The notes: generated from the sequence alone by a model not told the origin. 34,536 nucleotides of DNA from Planctomycetota bacterium (GCA_003671195.1 QWPJ01000199.1:1-34536); one strand, 5' to 3'. Positions 1-9,577 are shown, numbered from the stretch's first letter. A program made the numbers and translations.

Positions 1-7
1 AGCTGTG

Positions 8-337
8 AGTTCTTCCTTTCGCCGGGGCAAGCCCGACGAAAGGGCAGAGCGAGGTGTCGCCTTGGTAGCTGCAAGTTCTTCCTTTCGCCGGGGCAAGCCC
101 GACGAAAGGGCAGAGCGGGGTGTCGCCTTGGTAGCTGCAAGTTCTTCCTTTCGCCGGGGCAAGCCCGACGAAAGGGTAGAGCGGGGTGTCGCCTTGGTAG
201 CTGCCAGTTCTTCCTTTCGCCGGGGCAAGCCCGACGAAAGGGCAGAGCGAGGTGTCGCCTTGGTAGCTATGAGTTCTTCCTTTCGCCGGGGCAAGCCCGA
301 CGAAAGGGGAATCGGCAAACGGGTCGCAGACCCATTT
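8..337. repeat. Five-copy 66-bp tandem repeat carrying hairpins
   Basis: Five near-identical units begin at 8, 74, 140, 206 and 272, an exact 66-bp period; the last unit is incomplete. Each contains an imperfect inverted repeat with outer arms CCTTTCG and CGAAAGG, inner arms CGGG and CCCG, and a short GCAAG loop, so each unit can form a hairpin of about 29 nt. Copies differ only by scattered substitutions. Because 66 is a multiple of three, one frame stays open across the array, but the resulting peptide is a pure repeat translation and is not called as a gene. The array lies downstream of the minus-strand phosphoesterase gene that ends at 383. Confidence 0.9.
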
Positions 338-383
338 TACGGTGGGACTTAGGCACGGGTCGCAGCCCCATGCTACGGTGGAT
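319..383. repeat. Two-copy 36-bp-spaced direct repeat next to the phosphoesterase stop codon
   Basis: Two copies of a roughly 29-nt sequence beginning ACGGGTCGCAG and ending TACGGTGG start at 319 and 355. The first copy contains the small palindrome GGGTC-GCA-GACCC. The second copy ends at the stop codon of the minus-strand gene, so any transcript of that gene would run through both copies and then into the 66-bp hairpin array. A termination or RNA-stability role is possible, but no T-run follows. Confidence 0.75.
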
Positions 384-2974
384 CAGTCTTCATCCTCGTC
401 TTCGTCTTCGTTGGCCTTGGTGAAGACGAACGCGGCGCGGATCGGCGGGGGCATCGGCGAGTTTGCTCCCCGGACGCTTCGCCACACAATGTCGTTGAGA
501 ATCAGATCGTCGGCCGCATCGGGGATCGAGAAGTCCATCTGCTCGGAGACCCCCGCACCCCAGGCCAATGCTTGGTTGGTCGCGGTGATGTCCACGCGAG
601 GTGCCAAGGCTTCATAAGGGGTCGTGTCGGCTGTGGAGTCAAAGGCGTTGAACATCGGGCGAGCGGCCGCATCGAATTGCGTCATCGGTTCGAGACCGAG
701 AATCAACTCCATGGTCCGTAGCATGCTCGAGGTCGAGTACATCGTCGAGTCGACGGATCCTCGGCGGATGTAAGGGCTGATCGCTAGGGCGACCGAACGG
801 TGGGCGTCGACGTGGTCGCTGCCGTTTTGGACGTCGTCCTGGATGACGAAGATCGCGCACTGAGGCCAAAACTTGCTCTTGGTGATCGCTTCGATCACCT
901 TGCCCAAAGCGGCATCGTTTTGGGCGACCATGGCCGTCGGGGTCAATTTACCAACCCGGGTTCCTGCGGTGTGGTCGTTGCCCAAGTGCATGGTGATGAA
1001 GCTCGGTAAATTGTCCTCGGCTTCGAATTGCTTCAAGCGTTTGGCAAACGCCTCGGCGCGGTCCAAATCGCTGTAGTCCAAATCGTAGGAACGGTAGTTC
1101 GGATCGAAATGGCCTTCGAGGACCGGGATTTTAGCCCGCGAGGCTTCGCCTGGCTTCGATCCGTTGGCGATGAACTCCCCGAAGCTGAAGTAGGACTTGC
1201 CCGCCTTGGCACATTGACCCCACAGATAACCGCTCGAAGGTTGTCCGATCTTGGTGGCTCCTTCGGCAGGGTAGGTCAGCTTGCCTCGGCTCTTGCCGTA
1301 GGTCAAAGGCCAAGTCTTTTCGACGAAGTCGTTGGCGTAGGCTGCCATGGTCCACTCGTGGCCGTCGGCACTGACTTCGCCGTCGACATAAAGGTTGTCC
1401 AGCAGCACAAACTGGTTGGCTAAAGCATGGTGATTGGGGGTGACTTGCTCGCCGAAGATACACAGCGATGGCTCGCCGTTGCCCTTGGCGATGTCGCCGA
1501 AGACTTGGTCGTAAGTGCGATTTTCTTTGATGATATAAAAGCAGTGTTTGATGGGACTTGCGTCACCGACCTTCGAAGGGATCGGGTTGTTTTCGCTCCG
1601 ACCTGTTGTGTCGACTTTCGAGTCGGCCTGAAGGGGCGCGGTTTGGAATGCGATCCGGGTCATCGAGGCGAGCTCATCGGGGCTCGGGGTCGGTATCGCG
1701 CTGAGTGTCCCTTGGAACAATCCACCGATGTACTCGTTCAAGCTCTTGGGGGATGGTTTGGTAGGGTTCGGTCCGTAGCGATTGTCTTTGCTGGACATCC
1801 CCTTTCCGTTGGTCACAAAAATCTGATCCCCAGCTTTCGAGAACTTGACGTTCGTAGGGTACCAACCGACAGGGATGAATCCCAAGGACCGGGATTTCTT
1901 CGGCTCGGTCAAATCGAACATTGCAAGATTGTTGTTGCACGAGTTGACGGCGACCAAAACGCGCTCATCGGGAGATACCGCGATTGCCGAGGGAGTGCTA
2001 CCGTTCTTTGCGGCTGGATACAGTGCGGTGGCCAGTACCTCTTGGAGTTCCCCGGTGGCTCGATCAAAAATCACGACGCTGTTTTCATCCGAACATGCCA
2101 CTGCGAGCCGGTTGGTGGACTCCAGGAGAATCATCTCGGTCGGGTGCGACTTGGTCGTCCAAGTCGCTTCGATTTTCCAAGTTGCCAGATCGATCACAGC
2201 GATCTTCGCCTGGCCCCAGAGGCTCACGTAGAGTTTGTTGTTTTTAGGGTCTTCCAGAAGCGCGTAAGGATAGCTCTGTTCGGGCAGAGCGAGAATTTCG
2301 GCCGGAACGATATTGGCCTTTGGGTTTTCAACCTTTGTTTCATCCGCTTTTGGATCGTCGGCCTTGGGTACCTCTGGTTGTTTGGCCAAGCTCATCGGGT
2401 TTTTGATCCGCTTGATCGAGTTGCCTAGCAGACCCGATGCATAGAGGGTTTGGCTATCTTCAGACAACAGAACGCTCGAAACGACGAACTTGTCGGTCTT
2501 GGTCGCCAAGGTCAGGACGCTCGGTGGGCCGAGGAAGCCTTGGTCGTAAGGGAAGATGTAGACCTTTTCGTCCTCGCCCCCCGATGCGATAAGGTGTTTT
2601 CCATCGGCGCTGAAGTCCAGGCCATAGAACGACTGAGGGATCGGGGTTCGGGTGATCTTGTTGAGCGTCTTGGGCTCGACGGTGATGATCTCGTGCTCTC
2701 CGTATCCGCTGTGGAGAATTGCCAGATCGTTGCCGCTAGGATGGGTCAGCAAATGGACAGGGAAATCCCCTAAGGTGGCTTGCTTGCCCTGGGCGCTGAT
2801 GGTCCATCCGTTGGGAAGCAGGACACTTCCGGAGGCTTTCAAACCGGGCAATTTCGCAAGCGGATTGTCAAGCGGGTTCGCTTGAGCCGGAGCTTCCTGG
2901 GCCAAGGCTCCCGGGAGGTTCGAGACCAAAGCAACAAGGGCGGCCAAGAGTGTTTTTCTGAAGTTCACTGGCAT
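383..2974 (-). CDS. Exported YncE-like beta-propeller / phosphoesterase fusion protein
   Basis: An 863-aa protein with an N-terminal signal peptide (basic start, hydrophobic stretch about residues 8-24, ALAQEA cleavage region). Residues about 70-450 resemble a YVTN/YncE-type beta-propeller with repeated blades such as FSADGKHLIASGG and AVSPDERVLVAVNSC. From about residue 480 onwards it matches the phosphoesterase family related to phospholipase C and acid phosphatase: IIKENRTYDQVFGD, DGHEWTM, HLGNDHT and a DD..DH..AH segment supply plausible metal ligands. Family knowledge suggests hydrolysis of a phosphoester outside the cytoplasm; the substrate is unknown. The C-terminus is a short acidic DEDEDED tail. 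The frame is open 99 bases further upstream to ATG 3073, but the start at 2974 places the signal peptide at the N-terminus. Transcription is divergent from the gene at 3281. Confidence 0.92.
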   Translation of the reverse strand: MPVNFRKTLLAALVALVSNLPGALAQEAPAQANPLDNPLAKLPGLKASGSVLLPNGWTISAQGKQATLGDFPVHLLTHPSGNDLAILHSGYGEHEIITVEPKTLNKITRTPIPQSFYGLDFSADGKHLIASGGEDEKVYIFPYDQGFLGPPSVLTLATKTDKFVVSSVLLSEDSQTLYASGLLGNSIKRIKNPMSLAKQPEVPKADDPKADETKVENPKANIVPAEILALPEQSYPYALLEDPKNNKLYVSLWGQAKIAVIDLATWKIEATWTTKSHPTEMILLESTNRLAVACSDENSVVIFDRATGELQEVLATALYPAAKNGSTPSAIAVSPDERVLVAVNSCNNNLAMFDLTEPKKSRSLGFIPVGWYPTNVKFSKAGDQIFVTNGKGMSSKDNRYGPNPTKPSPKSLNEYIGGLFQGTLSAIPTPSPDELASMTRIAFQTAPLQADSKVDTTGRSENNPIPSKVGDASPIKHCFYIIKENRTYDQVFGDIAKGNGEPSLCIFGEQVTPNHHALANQFVLLDNLYVDGEVSADGHEWTMAAYANDFVEKTWPLTYGKSRGKLTYPAEGATKIGQPSSGYLWGQCAKAGKSYFSFGEFIANGSKPGEASRAKIPVLEGHFDPNYRSYDLDYSDLDRAEAFAKRLKQFEAEDNLPSFITMHLGNDHTAGTRVGKLTPTAMVAQNDAALGKVIEAITKSKFWPQCAIFVIQDDVQNGSDHVDAHRSVALAISPYIRRGSVDSTMYSTSSMLRTMELILGLEPMTQFDAAARPMFNAFDSTADTTPYEALAPRVDITATNQALAWGAGVSEQMDFSIPDAADDLILNDIVWRSVRGANSPMPPPIRAAFVFTKANEDEDEDED

Positions 2975-3280
2975 TTCAAAAGATGGAGATCGAGTGGGTG
3001 CAAAGGACCTATCCAAGCGGATAACGAGCCGCCCATTGTAACGGTCCTTGGCCAGCATAACCCGCCGAAGCATGTTCAGATTGCGTTAGGGTTTCGAGGC
3101 GGCCTGAGGGGGCAAGCGGGCTAATTCGCCGAAAAACCTAGCGGAAATGGTTTTTTGGCCTCTGAATTCCGGGGATTCTTAGAGGAAAAACGGATCTTTT
3201 GCGGCTATACTCTACGGTGCTTTTCTAGGTACCTTTGAAATGTCCTTCAAGCATTTCTGTCAAAAATCGGAGTCCTCAGG
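2975..3280. promoter_or_regulatory. Intergenic region between divergent genes with a candidate -10 box
   Basis: This 306-base gap separates the divergent phosphoesterase gene and the 3281 operon, so promoters for both should lie here. On the plus strand TATACT at 3206-3211 is a reasonable -10 hexamer, but no good -35 lies 17 bases upstream. No clear Shine-Dalgarno sequence precedes the phosphoesterase start; only AGG directly abuts the ATG at 3281. No RNA gene or further coding sequence is seen. Confidence 0.35.
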
Positions 3281-6200
3281 ATGAGTGAAAATCAACGACA
3301 AGCGATCCTCCTACCAGAATCGTTGGGAAAGCAACTCCAAGCCTTCCGGTCGCACCTAAGACGCACCAAGGTGATGGAGAGTCTAGGGATCGCTTGCCTA
3401 GGTGTTCTTGCTGGGTACCTTGCCGTTTTCCTCCTGGATCGAGTGATCGATTTGCCGAAGTCGGGACGCTGGATCGCTTGGCTCGTGGCATTCGCAAGCG
3501 TCGCGACGATCCCTGTCTGGGTCGAACGCTGGATCTTGCGCTACCGAACCCATGCCTCATTGGCCCGCTTGATGACCCAAAAGCTCCCCTCGCTCGGAGA
3601 CTCTTTGCTCAGCGCGATCGAACTGGCTTCAGATCCTCAAGAGCAAAAGCGATCCCCGGCCCTGTGCCGCGCTGCGCTCGATCAGGTCGCCCAAGTCGCT
3701 GCGAGCAAGGATCTGACGCAAGCGGCCCCGGAGTCCCGGCATCGACGCTGGTGGACCTGTGCCGCGCTTGCCGGTGCCTTGTCGGTCGCTCTCGGTTTGC
3801 TTTATCCGAGCGCTTCGGCCAACGCCTTTGCCCGTTTCGCCGCACCCTGGAGTTCGGTCCCTCGTTTCACTTTTACGCAGTTGGAGAAAATCCCTACCGA
3901 GTGGATCGTGCCACACGGCGAATCCGTTTCGCTCAAAATTCCCCTGGTCGATCAATCTCCTTGGAAACCCGCTCTGGCAAACCTTTGGTTGCCGGGTCTT
4001 CCCAAGATGGAAAGCACCCGTCAATCGGACGCCTACCAATTCGATCTGCCTCCGATGATCCAACCGACCAAACTCACCCTGCGGATCGGAGATGCAACGC
4101 CGACGATCGAAGTCATCCCCACAACGCGCCCCGAACTGGTCGCTGCAAGTGCCAACGTTCGACTCCCTGATTACCTTCAACGCTCCGAAGCCTTGACCAA
4201 AGACATCCGAAGCGGCGGACTGACCGTCGTCGAGGGGACCTCCTACTCGATCAATGGAAAAGCTTCCCGCGAACTTTCTAGCGTCACCCTCGATCGACAG
4301 GCCATGCGCGTGGCCGACGAAAACTTCAACTCCGACGAACTCAAAGACTCAGCAACCTCGGCCCACGAAGTCCAATGGGTCGATCGCCTTGGGCTCTCGG
4401 CCAAAAGCCCCTTTCCGCTGAACATCATCGTCCGAGCCGACGAAGAGCCGACGATCTACGCCGAGGGAATGCCCAGAGCCAAAGTCCTCTTGGAAACCGA
4501 ACAGATCCAATTCCAAGTCCACGCTTCGGACGACTTCGGCGTCAAACAAATCGGCCTGGAATGGAAGACCGCCGAAGGGGCTGTCGCATCGAAGAAAACC
4601 CAAGGCGAGCGGATCTTGATCGCCGGTGGAGCCACGGCCGAGAGACTCGATGCCGACGCGGTTTTCCAAGCCAGCTCACTTGGCATCGAACCCCAAGCAC
4701 TCGAAGTCCGGCTCTTCGCCGAAGACTTCCTCCCCGGACGCAACCGAGTCTATTCCAACCCCGTCCTGCTGATGATCCTCAACCCCTCGGACCACGCTCT
4801 GTGGATCCTCCAGCAATTCAACCGCTGGCAACGCGAAGCTCTCGAGGTTCGCGATCGAGAAGTCCAATTGCTCGATACGAATAAAAAACTCTACGCGATG
4901 TCCGAGCAAGAGCTCGCCACTCCCGATGCGATCAAACAAATCGAGCAACAAGCTGCTGCAGAACAAGCCAATGCAAGACGTCTCGGGAACCTCACCTCAC
5001 GCGGCGAAGACCTACTCCGACAAGCCGCTCGCAATTCGGAAATCGGAGTAGGGCACCTCGAAAAATGGGCCGAGATGCAGAAAATCCTCAAGGACATCTC
5101 CGCATCGCGAATGCCCTCGGTGGCCAACCTGCTCAAACAAGCGGCCAAGAACGGCCAAGCTTCAGCCAGCCAAGAGCCACCTAAAGATCCACCGAAAATC
5201 GCTGGTGTCAACCGCAGTGAACAAAATGGATCTGGCGATCAGAAATCCGAACAAGATCCCGACAAGAATCCGATCCCCAAAGCCCCAAGCGTTGTCGACT
5301 CGGAATCCTCGCAACAACCTCCGAGCCAGAACCCCGAAGAGGAACAAGACGCAAAGAAAAAGAAACCGAGCACCGGACGACTCGGACTCCCAACGACGAC
5401 CCTGGCCGGTGCGAAACCTTCGTCGAAACCCCAGGAAGATGCTCCCGAAGAACCTGAGGAACCACAAACTCCCGAAGCCATCCAGAAGGCCGTCGAGCAA
5501 CAACTCGCCCTCCTCGAAGAATTCGACAAGGTCTCCGACGAACTCAATAAAGTGATGGCAAACCTCGAAGGAAGCACGCTGGTCAAACGCTTTAAGGCCG
5601 CTTCCCGCGAACAAATCTCAGTAGCCGACGCGGTAAGCACCTCGGTTCCGACCGCTTTTGGCGTCAGAGCCAAACGCCTTAAATCCGAAGACCGTGAAAA
5701 CCTCGAACAGCTTTCTTCAAGAGAGAACGTCGCTCTGAACAACGTCGGGCAAATCATCGATGACCTAGAAGCCTTCCACGAACGCCGGCCGATGGTCAAG
5801 TTCCGAGATGTTCTTGACGACATCCGCAAAGAAGATCCCCTGGCTGGCCTTCGGAAAATCACCCAGGAAGTCGTCGAGCAACAAGGACTCACCATCGCCG
5901 AGGCCGAATACTGGTCCGATACCTTCGATCGCTGGGCCGAGGATCTCGTCGATCCAGCGTCCAAAGGCCAATGCCCTGGCGGGAAATCCAAAGGCTCGCT
6001 TCCACCGTCGATCGTCCTGGAGGTCATGCAAGTCCTCGAGGCCGAAATGAACTTGCGGGAACGAACTCGCCTTGCCGAACAAGCCAAAGCGGCCGCTCCA
6101 GACGAACAGTACCAAACCTCGGTCAAAGAGCTCGTCGGGACCCAAAAAGAACTCCGCGATCGCATCGTGGTTGTCGGTGAAAAAATCGAACAGCTACCCA

Positions 6201-6580
6201 ACGGTTCCGAAGAGTTCGCCAAAGAAATCGAGCTGATGCAAATGGTCGAATTGGCCATGAACGACGCTTGGTCAACCCTCAAACGACCCGACACTGGGAA
6301 AGCCGCCGTAGCGGCAGAAACCGAGGCGATCGAATTGCTCCTGTCGAGCAAACGGATCAACCCCAAGAGCAAGGGTGGGGGAGGGGGGGCAAACCCAGGC
6401 GGAGGAGGTTCTGGAGATACCACCGATGCGGCCATCGCAATGGTCGGACCTGGCATCAACGAAAAAGAGATCCGACAAGACCACGGAGTCGAGCAAGCTA
6501 CAGGAACAAGTGGATCGAGCCTTCCTGAAGAGTTCCGCTACGGATTAGACCAATACTTCGAAAGGATCGATCGACGCTAA
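3281..6580 (+). CDS. DUF4175-like multi-pass membrane protein with long helical domain
   Basis: A 1099-aa protein and first gene of a five-gene operon. Hydrophobic segments at about residues 33-53, 64-82 and 157-175 predict three membrane helices. Between helices 2 and 3 sits LPSLGDSLLSAIEL, typical of the DUF4175-like proteins common in planctomycetes and proteobacteria. Residues about 200-500 look like a beta-rich extracytoplasmic region. From about 520 the protein is highly charged and helical, with a Pro/Gln/Ser/Lys-rich linker near 640-720 and a Gly-rich stretch (GGGGGANPGGGGSGD) near the C-terminus. The biochemical role of the family is not established. In planctomycetes such genes often follow moxR/DUF58/batA-type genes, but none are seen here: upstream is a divergent gene. 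The stop codon overlaps the next start (TAATG). Confidence 0.85.
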   Translation: MSENQRQAILLPESLGKQLQAFRSHLRRTKVMESLGIACLGVLAGYLAVFLLDRVIDLPKSGRWIAWLVAFASVATIPVWVERWILRYRTHASLARLMTQKLPSLGDSLLSAIELASDPQEQKRSPALCRAALDQVAQVAASKDLTQAAPESRHRRWWTCAALAGALSVALGLLYPSASANAFARFAAPWSSVPRFTFTQLEKIPTEWIVPHGESVSLKIPLVDQSPWKPALANLWLPGLPKMESTRQSDAYQFDLPPMIQPTKLTLRIGDATPTIEVIPTTRPELVAASANVRLPDYLQRSEALTKDIRSGGLTVVEGTSYSINGKASRELSSVTLDRQAMRVADENFNSDELKDSATSAHEVQWVDRLGLSAKSPFPLNIIVRADEEPTIYAEGMPRAKVLLETEQIQFQVHASDDFGVKQIGLEWKTAEGAVASKKTQGERILIAGGATAERLDADAVFQASSLGIEPQALEVRLFAEDFLPGRNRVYSNPVLLMILNPSDHALWILQQFNRWQREALEVRDREVQLLDTNKKLYAMSEQELATPDAIKQIEQQAAAEQANARRLGNLTSRGEDLLRQAARNSEIGVGHLEKWAEMQKILKDISASRMPSVANLLKQAAKNGQASASQEPPKDPPKIAGVNRSEQNGSGDQKSEQDPDKNPIPKAPSVVDSESSQQPPSQNPEEEQDAKKKKPSTGRLGLPTTTLAGAKPSSKPQEDAPEEPEEPQTPEAIQKAVEQQLALLEEFDKVSDELNKVMANLEGSTLVKRFKAASREQISVADAVSTSVPTAFGVRAKRLKSEDRENLEQLSSRENVALNNVGQIIDDLEAFHERRPMVKFRDVLDDIRKEDPLAGLRKITQEVVEQQGLTIAEAEYWSDTFDRWAEDLVDPASKGQCPGGKSKGSLPPSIVLEVMQVLEAEMNLRERTRLAEQAKAAAPDEQYQTSVKELVGTQKELRDRIVVVGEKIEQLPNGSEEFAKEIELMQMVELAMNDAWSTLKRPDTGKAAVAAETEAIELLLSSKRINPKSKGGGGGANPGGGGSGDTTDAAIAMVGPGINEKEIRQDHGVEQATGTSGSSLPEEFRYGLDQYFERIDRR

Positions 6581-7455
6581 TGGCGCTGTTGATTCCTACA
6601 AGCCGTTTCTTGCGAGACTTCTCAAGCCGACCAAAGGCTCTGTGTCTCCAACTGTGTCTCCATTTGGCTCTCGCGATCTTCGGGACCGTTGGCACAAGCA
6701 CAAGGCTAAGCGCCCAAAATGCCCTTCCAGCCATCCGATTTCAAGCCATTCAAATCGCAGGAGCCAGGAACGCGCAACCGCTGAACGACCGCGAAATCAC
6801 GGCCCGAAAATGGGTCCGAGGTCTGATCCAACAAGAGCTCAACGCGCTCCAATCGATCTGTAAGCTCAATCCTGCGCAATCCAAAGAGCTCGTCAATCTG
6901 ATCGAAACCGAATGGAAGTCCAAGTTCGCTTCGGTTTTCCGAAGCTACTCCGAAGCCAATCAACGCGGTGGTGTGGACTTTGAATTCCGAGTTGAAACCG
7001 CTGTGAAAACTTGGATGCGTGAAGTCGACGCAATCACCGAAGAACAACGGACCAACTGGAACTTTGAACTCGAAAGCCGCAACGCCCTTCGACGTCGGAT
7101 CGTCATCGGAAAAATGGTCAGCGACGCCGAACGCAAGTTCGGACTCAGCGCCAAGCAAATGAAGGAAGTCGAAACCCTTCTGCAAGAACGCTGGAAAGAA
7201 GCTTGGTGGGTCATGTACCGCAACGGGACCACCCCGGAGACCAAGTTCGCTTGGATCAGCACCGCTCTGAGCGACGCGCAAAGAACCGCAGGGGCCGATA
7301 CTTCAGCGGGCCGGCAAGAATACTACACCTCTGGCGGCTCGACCGATCTTCCCTCCAAGTCGCTCGCAGAACGGTTTCAAATCGCCGACGTTCAAAGCGA
7401 TGAATCGATCCAACTTCAAACGCCTCCCGCTGCACCCGCAAAGCCTCAGCCGTGA
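6580..7455 (+). CDS. Secreted helical protein with LTxxQ-like motifs
   Basis: A 291-aa protein whose ATG overlaps the upstream stop codon by one base, indicating translational coupling. The N-terminus has a signal peptide (basic residues to about 19, hydrophobic 21-38, TRLSAQ cleavage region). The mature part is mostly predicted helix and carries LNPAQ (96-100), ITEEQ (152-156) and LSAKQ (189-193), each followed by charged helical residues such as KEVETLLQERWKEAW. These recall the LTxxQ motif of CpxP/Spy-type periplasmic proteins, but overall similarity to that family cannot be claimed by eye. It resembles the next gene product in plan, so the two may be divergent paralogues. The Pro-rich C-terminus looks disordered. 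Function is unknown. Confidence 0.85.
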   Translation: MALLIPTSRFLRDFSSRPKALCLQLCLHLALAIFGTVGTSTRLSAQNALPAIRFQAIQIAGARNAQPLNDREITARKWVRGLIQQELNALQSICKLNPAQSKELVNLIETEWKSKFASVFRSYSEANQRGGVDFEFRVETAVKTWMREVDAITEEQRTNWNFELESRNALRRRIVIGKMVSDAERKFGLSAKQMKEVETLLQERWKEAWWVMYRNGTTPETKFAWISTALSDAQRTAGADTSAGRQEYYTSGGSTDLPSKSLAERFQIADVQSDESIQLQTPPAAPAKPQP

Positions 7456-8510
7456 TGCAACTACTACGTTCCTTTGTAGCCCCAAACCCACGACCCATCC
7501 GAGCAATCCTTGTGGTCTCTCGGATCGCACTGCTCGGGTGGATCGTTCTCTCGTCGGCCTACAATAGGCTCGATGCGCAGCAGGTCCCCGCACAGCAAAT
7601 TCCCGCGCAGCAAATTCTAGCCATCGAGGTCACTGTCAAAGCCCAAGATCCCGTGGTGGTCCCAGGCAATAAGCCCGAGAACAACAGCGAGAAACCCGAT
7701 CGTTCCTCTGGGCAGAATAAGTCGGACAAAACGGATAAAGCCGATAAGATCCCACGTGCGTTCGACCGCAATCGTCCTGAACCCGAGGAAGAGCCCGAAG
7801 CCCCAAAGAAAAATGCCATGGTCAATTTCGCCATGGATCCGGACCGATGGTCCGACGTCATCTACAGCCAACTCGGCGGTTCGGAAGCAACCTTCGAACA
7901 ACAGCAACGCAGACGCGTCCGATCGACCGTCAACCGCATCGAGCTGATCTGCGGGATCGATGAGGCCACACGGGAGAAAGTACAAGCGACCGCAGAACTA
8001 GAAATCCAAAGGTTCAAGACCGAGGTCATGGCCCTGGCCGCCCAGGGGCCACGCAATCCAACCCAGGAAGAGTACTCCGAATTCTATAACAAGGTGTTCA
8101 AGCTGACCGAGCGTTTTCGGGTGCAAGGCCAACCGCCAAACACCAAAAAATTGCCTCTCTGGCAAAAAGTCCTGTTCAGCAACCTGAGCGAGCAACACAA
8201 ACAGGAAATCGAAAAGGACAACCAAAAAAGAGCCGAGTATCGACAGCAAGTCGCCCGGATCGAAGTGCTCATGCGCATCTCTCGCCGATTGGGATTGACC
8301 TCCAAGCAACGCGACAAACTCGAACCCTATACCGCTTCGAATACCGAAGCTTGGAAGTCGCTCGATCAAGCTTGGCAGGCGCTTCAGCAATTTCCCGAAA
8401 AAGAAAAACGGGAGATCTTCTCCCCTGAACAAATTCAGGAACTCAAAAAGCCCCTCGAACAGTCCGACGACCTTCAACTCGTGATCCGTGAACTTGGCGA
8501 TGATTTCTAA
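7455..8510 (+). CDS. Secreted helical protein with LTxxQ-like motifs and AQQ repeats
   Basis: A 351-aa protein. ATG at 7455 overlaps the upstream TGA by one base (TGATG); a GTG immediately upstream at 7452 is a less likely start. The signal peptide is followed by a reiterated segment, AQQ at residues 41-43, 46-48 and 51-53. Next comes a charged, probably disordered linker (about 60-120), then a helical region with LSEQH (244-248), LTSKQ (281-285) and FSPEQ (322-326). The LTSKQ motif followed by KLEPY and EAWKSL parallels LSAKQ followed by EVETL and KEAW in the preceding protein, supporting common ancestry. It is probably a periplasmic or surface protein of unknown function that works with its operon neighbours. 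Confidence 0.85.
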   Translation: MQLLRSFVAPNPRPIRAILVVSRIALLGWIVLSSAYNRLDAQQVPAQQIPAQQILAIEVTVKAQDPVVVPGNKPENNSEKPDRSSGQNKSDKTDKADKIPRAFDRNRPEPEEEPEAPKKNAMVNFAMDPDRWSDVIYSQLGGSEATFEQQQRRRVRSTVNRIELICGIDEATREKVQATAELEIQRFKTEVMALAAQGPRNPTQEEYSEFYNKVFKLTERFRVQGQPPNTKKLPLWQKVLFSNLSEQHKQEIEKDNQKRAEYRQQVARIEVLMRISRRLGLTSKQRDKLEPYTASNTEAWKSLDQAWQALQQFPEKEKREIFSPEQIQELKKPLEQSDDLQLVIRELGDDF

Positions 8511-9570
8511 ATGTCTCTGCTCGGCAATTTGCCTAGTGCTGCTTGCAACATCGATCGCCACAGGCTCGAAAGCCGTGGCGCAAAATCCTCTGCGCGAAAA
8601 CATGTTTCAAGGACAAGCGGTTCCTAGAGACGTGCGAGAGATGTACGAGCGAGGTTTGACCTGGCTCGAAAACAACCAAAATGACAACGGCCGATTCAAG
8701 GGCGGTGAAAGCGGTCCTGGTGTCACGGGGCTGGCCACCATGGCCTTCCTGGCCTACGGCGAAGACCCCAACTTTGGCGTTCATTCCGATGCGATCAAAA
8801 AAGGAGTTCGATCGATCATCGAAGATCAGAACCCGACGACCGGATACATCGGGTCGAGCATGTACCACCACGGATTCGCAATGCTCGCGTTGGCCGAAGC
8901 CTACGGAGCCCTCGACGAACGCCGCTTGTGGGATGGCGTCTCGAAGAATGAGAGCAAGCATCGTTCGATCGGCAAAGCGCTCGAGCTGGCCGTTCGGACC
9001 GCGATTACCAGCCAAAACAAAAACAACGTCGGCGGCTGGCGTTATTCTCCCGATTCGACCGATGCAGACACTTCCGTAAGCGGCTCGGTCATGGTCGGAT
9101 TGCTCGCCGCTCGCAACGCCGGCGTCGAAGTCCCCGACAAATCCATCGATCGAGCGATCGAATACTTCACCTCGATGACCTCTTCGAGTGGACAAGTCGC
9201 TTATGCCGGTGGGCTCGGCGGATTCGACAATTCTCCGGCCCGGGTCTCGATCGCAACGCTCGTCTATAGCGTCTCAGGGCGCAAAGATCTCAAGGAATTC
9301 AAAGCGACCTCGACATTCCTAAAGTCGACAGACTCGAACGAAACAAGCGACCACTACGGCGAATACACGGCCTATTACAAAGCCCAAGCCCTCTTTCAAT
9401 CCGATATCGCCGCTTGGGAAAAATGGAACAAAAACCTCATCCGCGAGTTGAAAGAAAAACAGAGAGCCGATGGGCACTTCGACGGAAACTACGGTGCACC
9501 GGTCGCAACAAGCATGTCGCTGCTGGCTCTGGCCCTGAATTTCCGATTCCTACCGATCTACGAACGCTAA
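8500..9570 (+). CDS. Exported prenyltransferase/squalene-oxidase-repeat (alpha/alpha barrel) protein
   Basis: A 356-aa protein with a signal peptide (hydrophobic about residues 8-22, AVAQ cleavage region). The body has repeated helical hairpins typical of the terpenoid cyclase/prenyltransferase alpha-alpha fold: GLTWLENNQNDNGRFKG, GVTGLATMAFLAYG, GFAMLALAEAYGA, then GGWRYSPDSTDADTSVSG, a signature of the planctomycete members. No clear DxDD cyclase motif is visible and the protein is exported, so catalysis of squalene cyclisation is doubtful; a carbohydrate or peptide ligand is equally possible. The gene overlaps the previous one by 11 bases from ATG 8500. A GTG at 8488 would add four residues and is the alternative start. 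It is part of the 3281-12559 operon. Confidence 0.85.
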   Translation: MISKCLCSAICLVLLATSIATGSKAVAQNPLRENMFQGQAVPRDVREMYERGLTWLENNQNDNGRFKGGESGPGVTGLATMAFLAYGEDPNFGVHSDAIKKGVRSIIEDQNPTTGYIGSSMYHHGFAMLALAEAYGALDERRLWDGVSKNESKHRSIGKALELAVRTAITSQNKNNVGGWRYSPDSTDADTSVSGSVMVGLLAARNAGVEVPDKSIDRAIEYFTSMTSSSGQVAYAGGLGGFDNSPARVSIATLVYSVSGRKDLKEFKATSTFLKSTDSNETSDHYGEYTAYYKAQALFQSDIAAWEKWNKNLIRELKEKQRADGHFDGNYGAPVATSMSLLALALNFRFLPIYER

Positions 9571-9577
9571 ACGACCG

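Noticed and set aside
8..337. Possible CRISPR array
   Set aside because: The units are nearly identical along their whole length, so there are no variable spacers, and no cas genes are present.
5..352. Open frame of about 115 codons at the left end
   Set aside because: It is only a translation of the 66-bp tandem repeat, repeating the same 22 residues; no other support.
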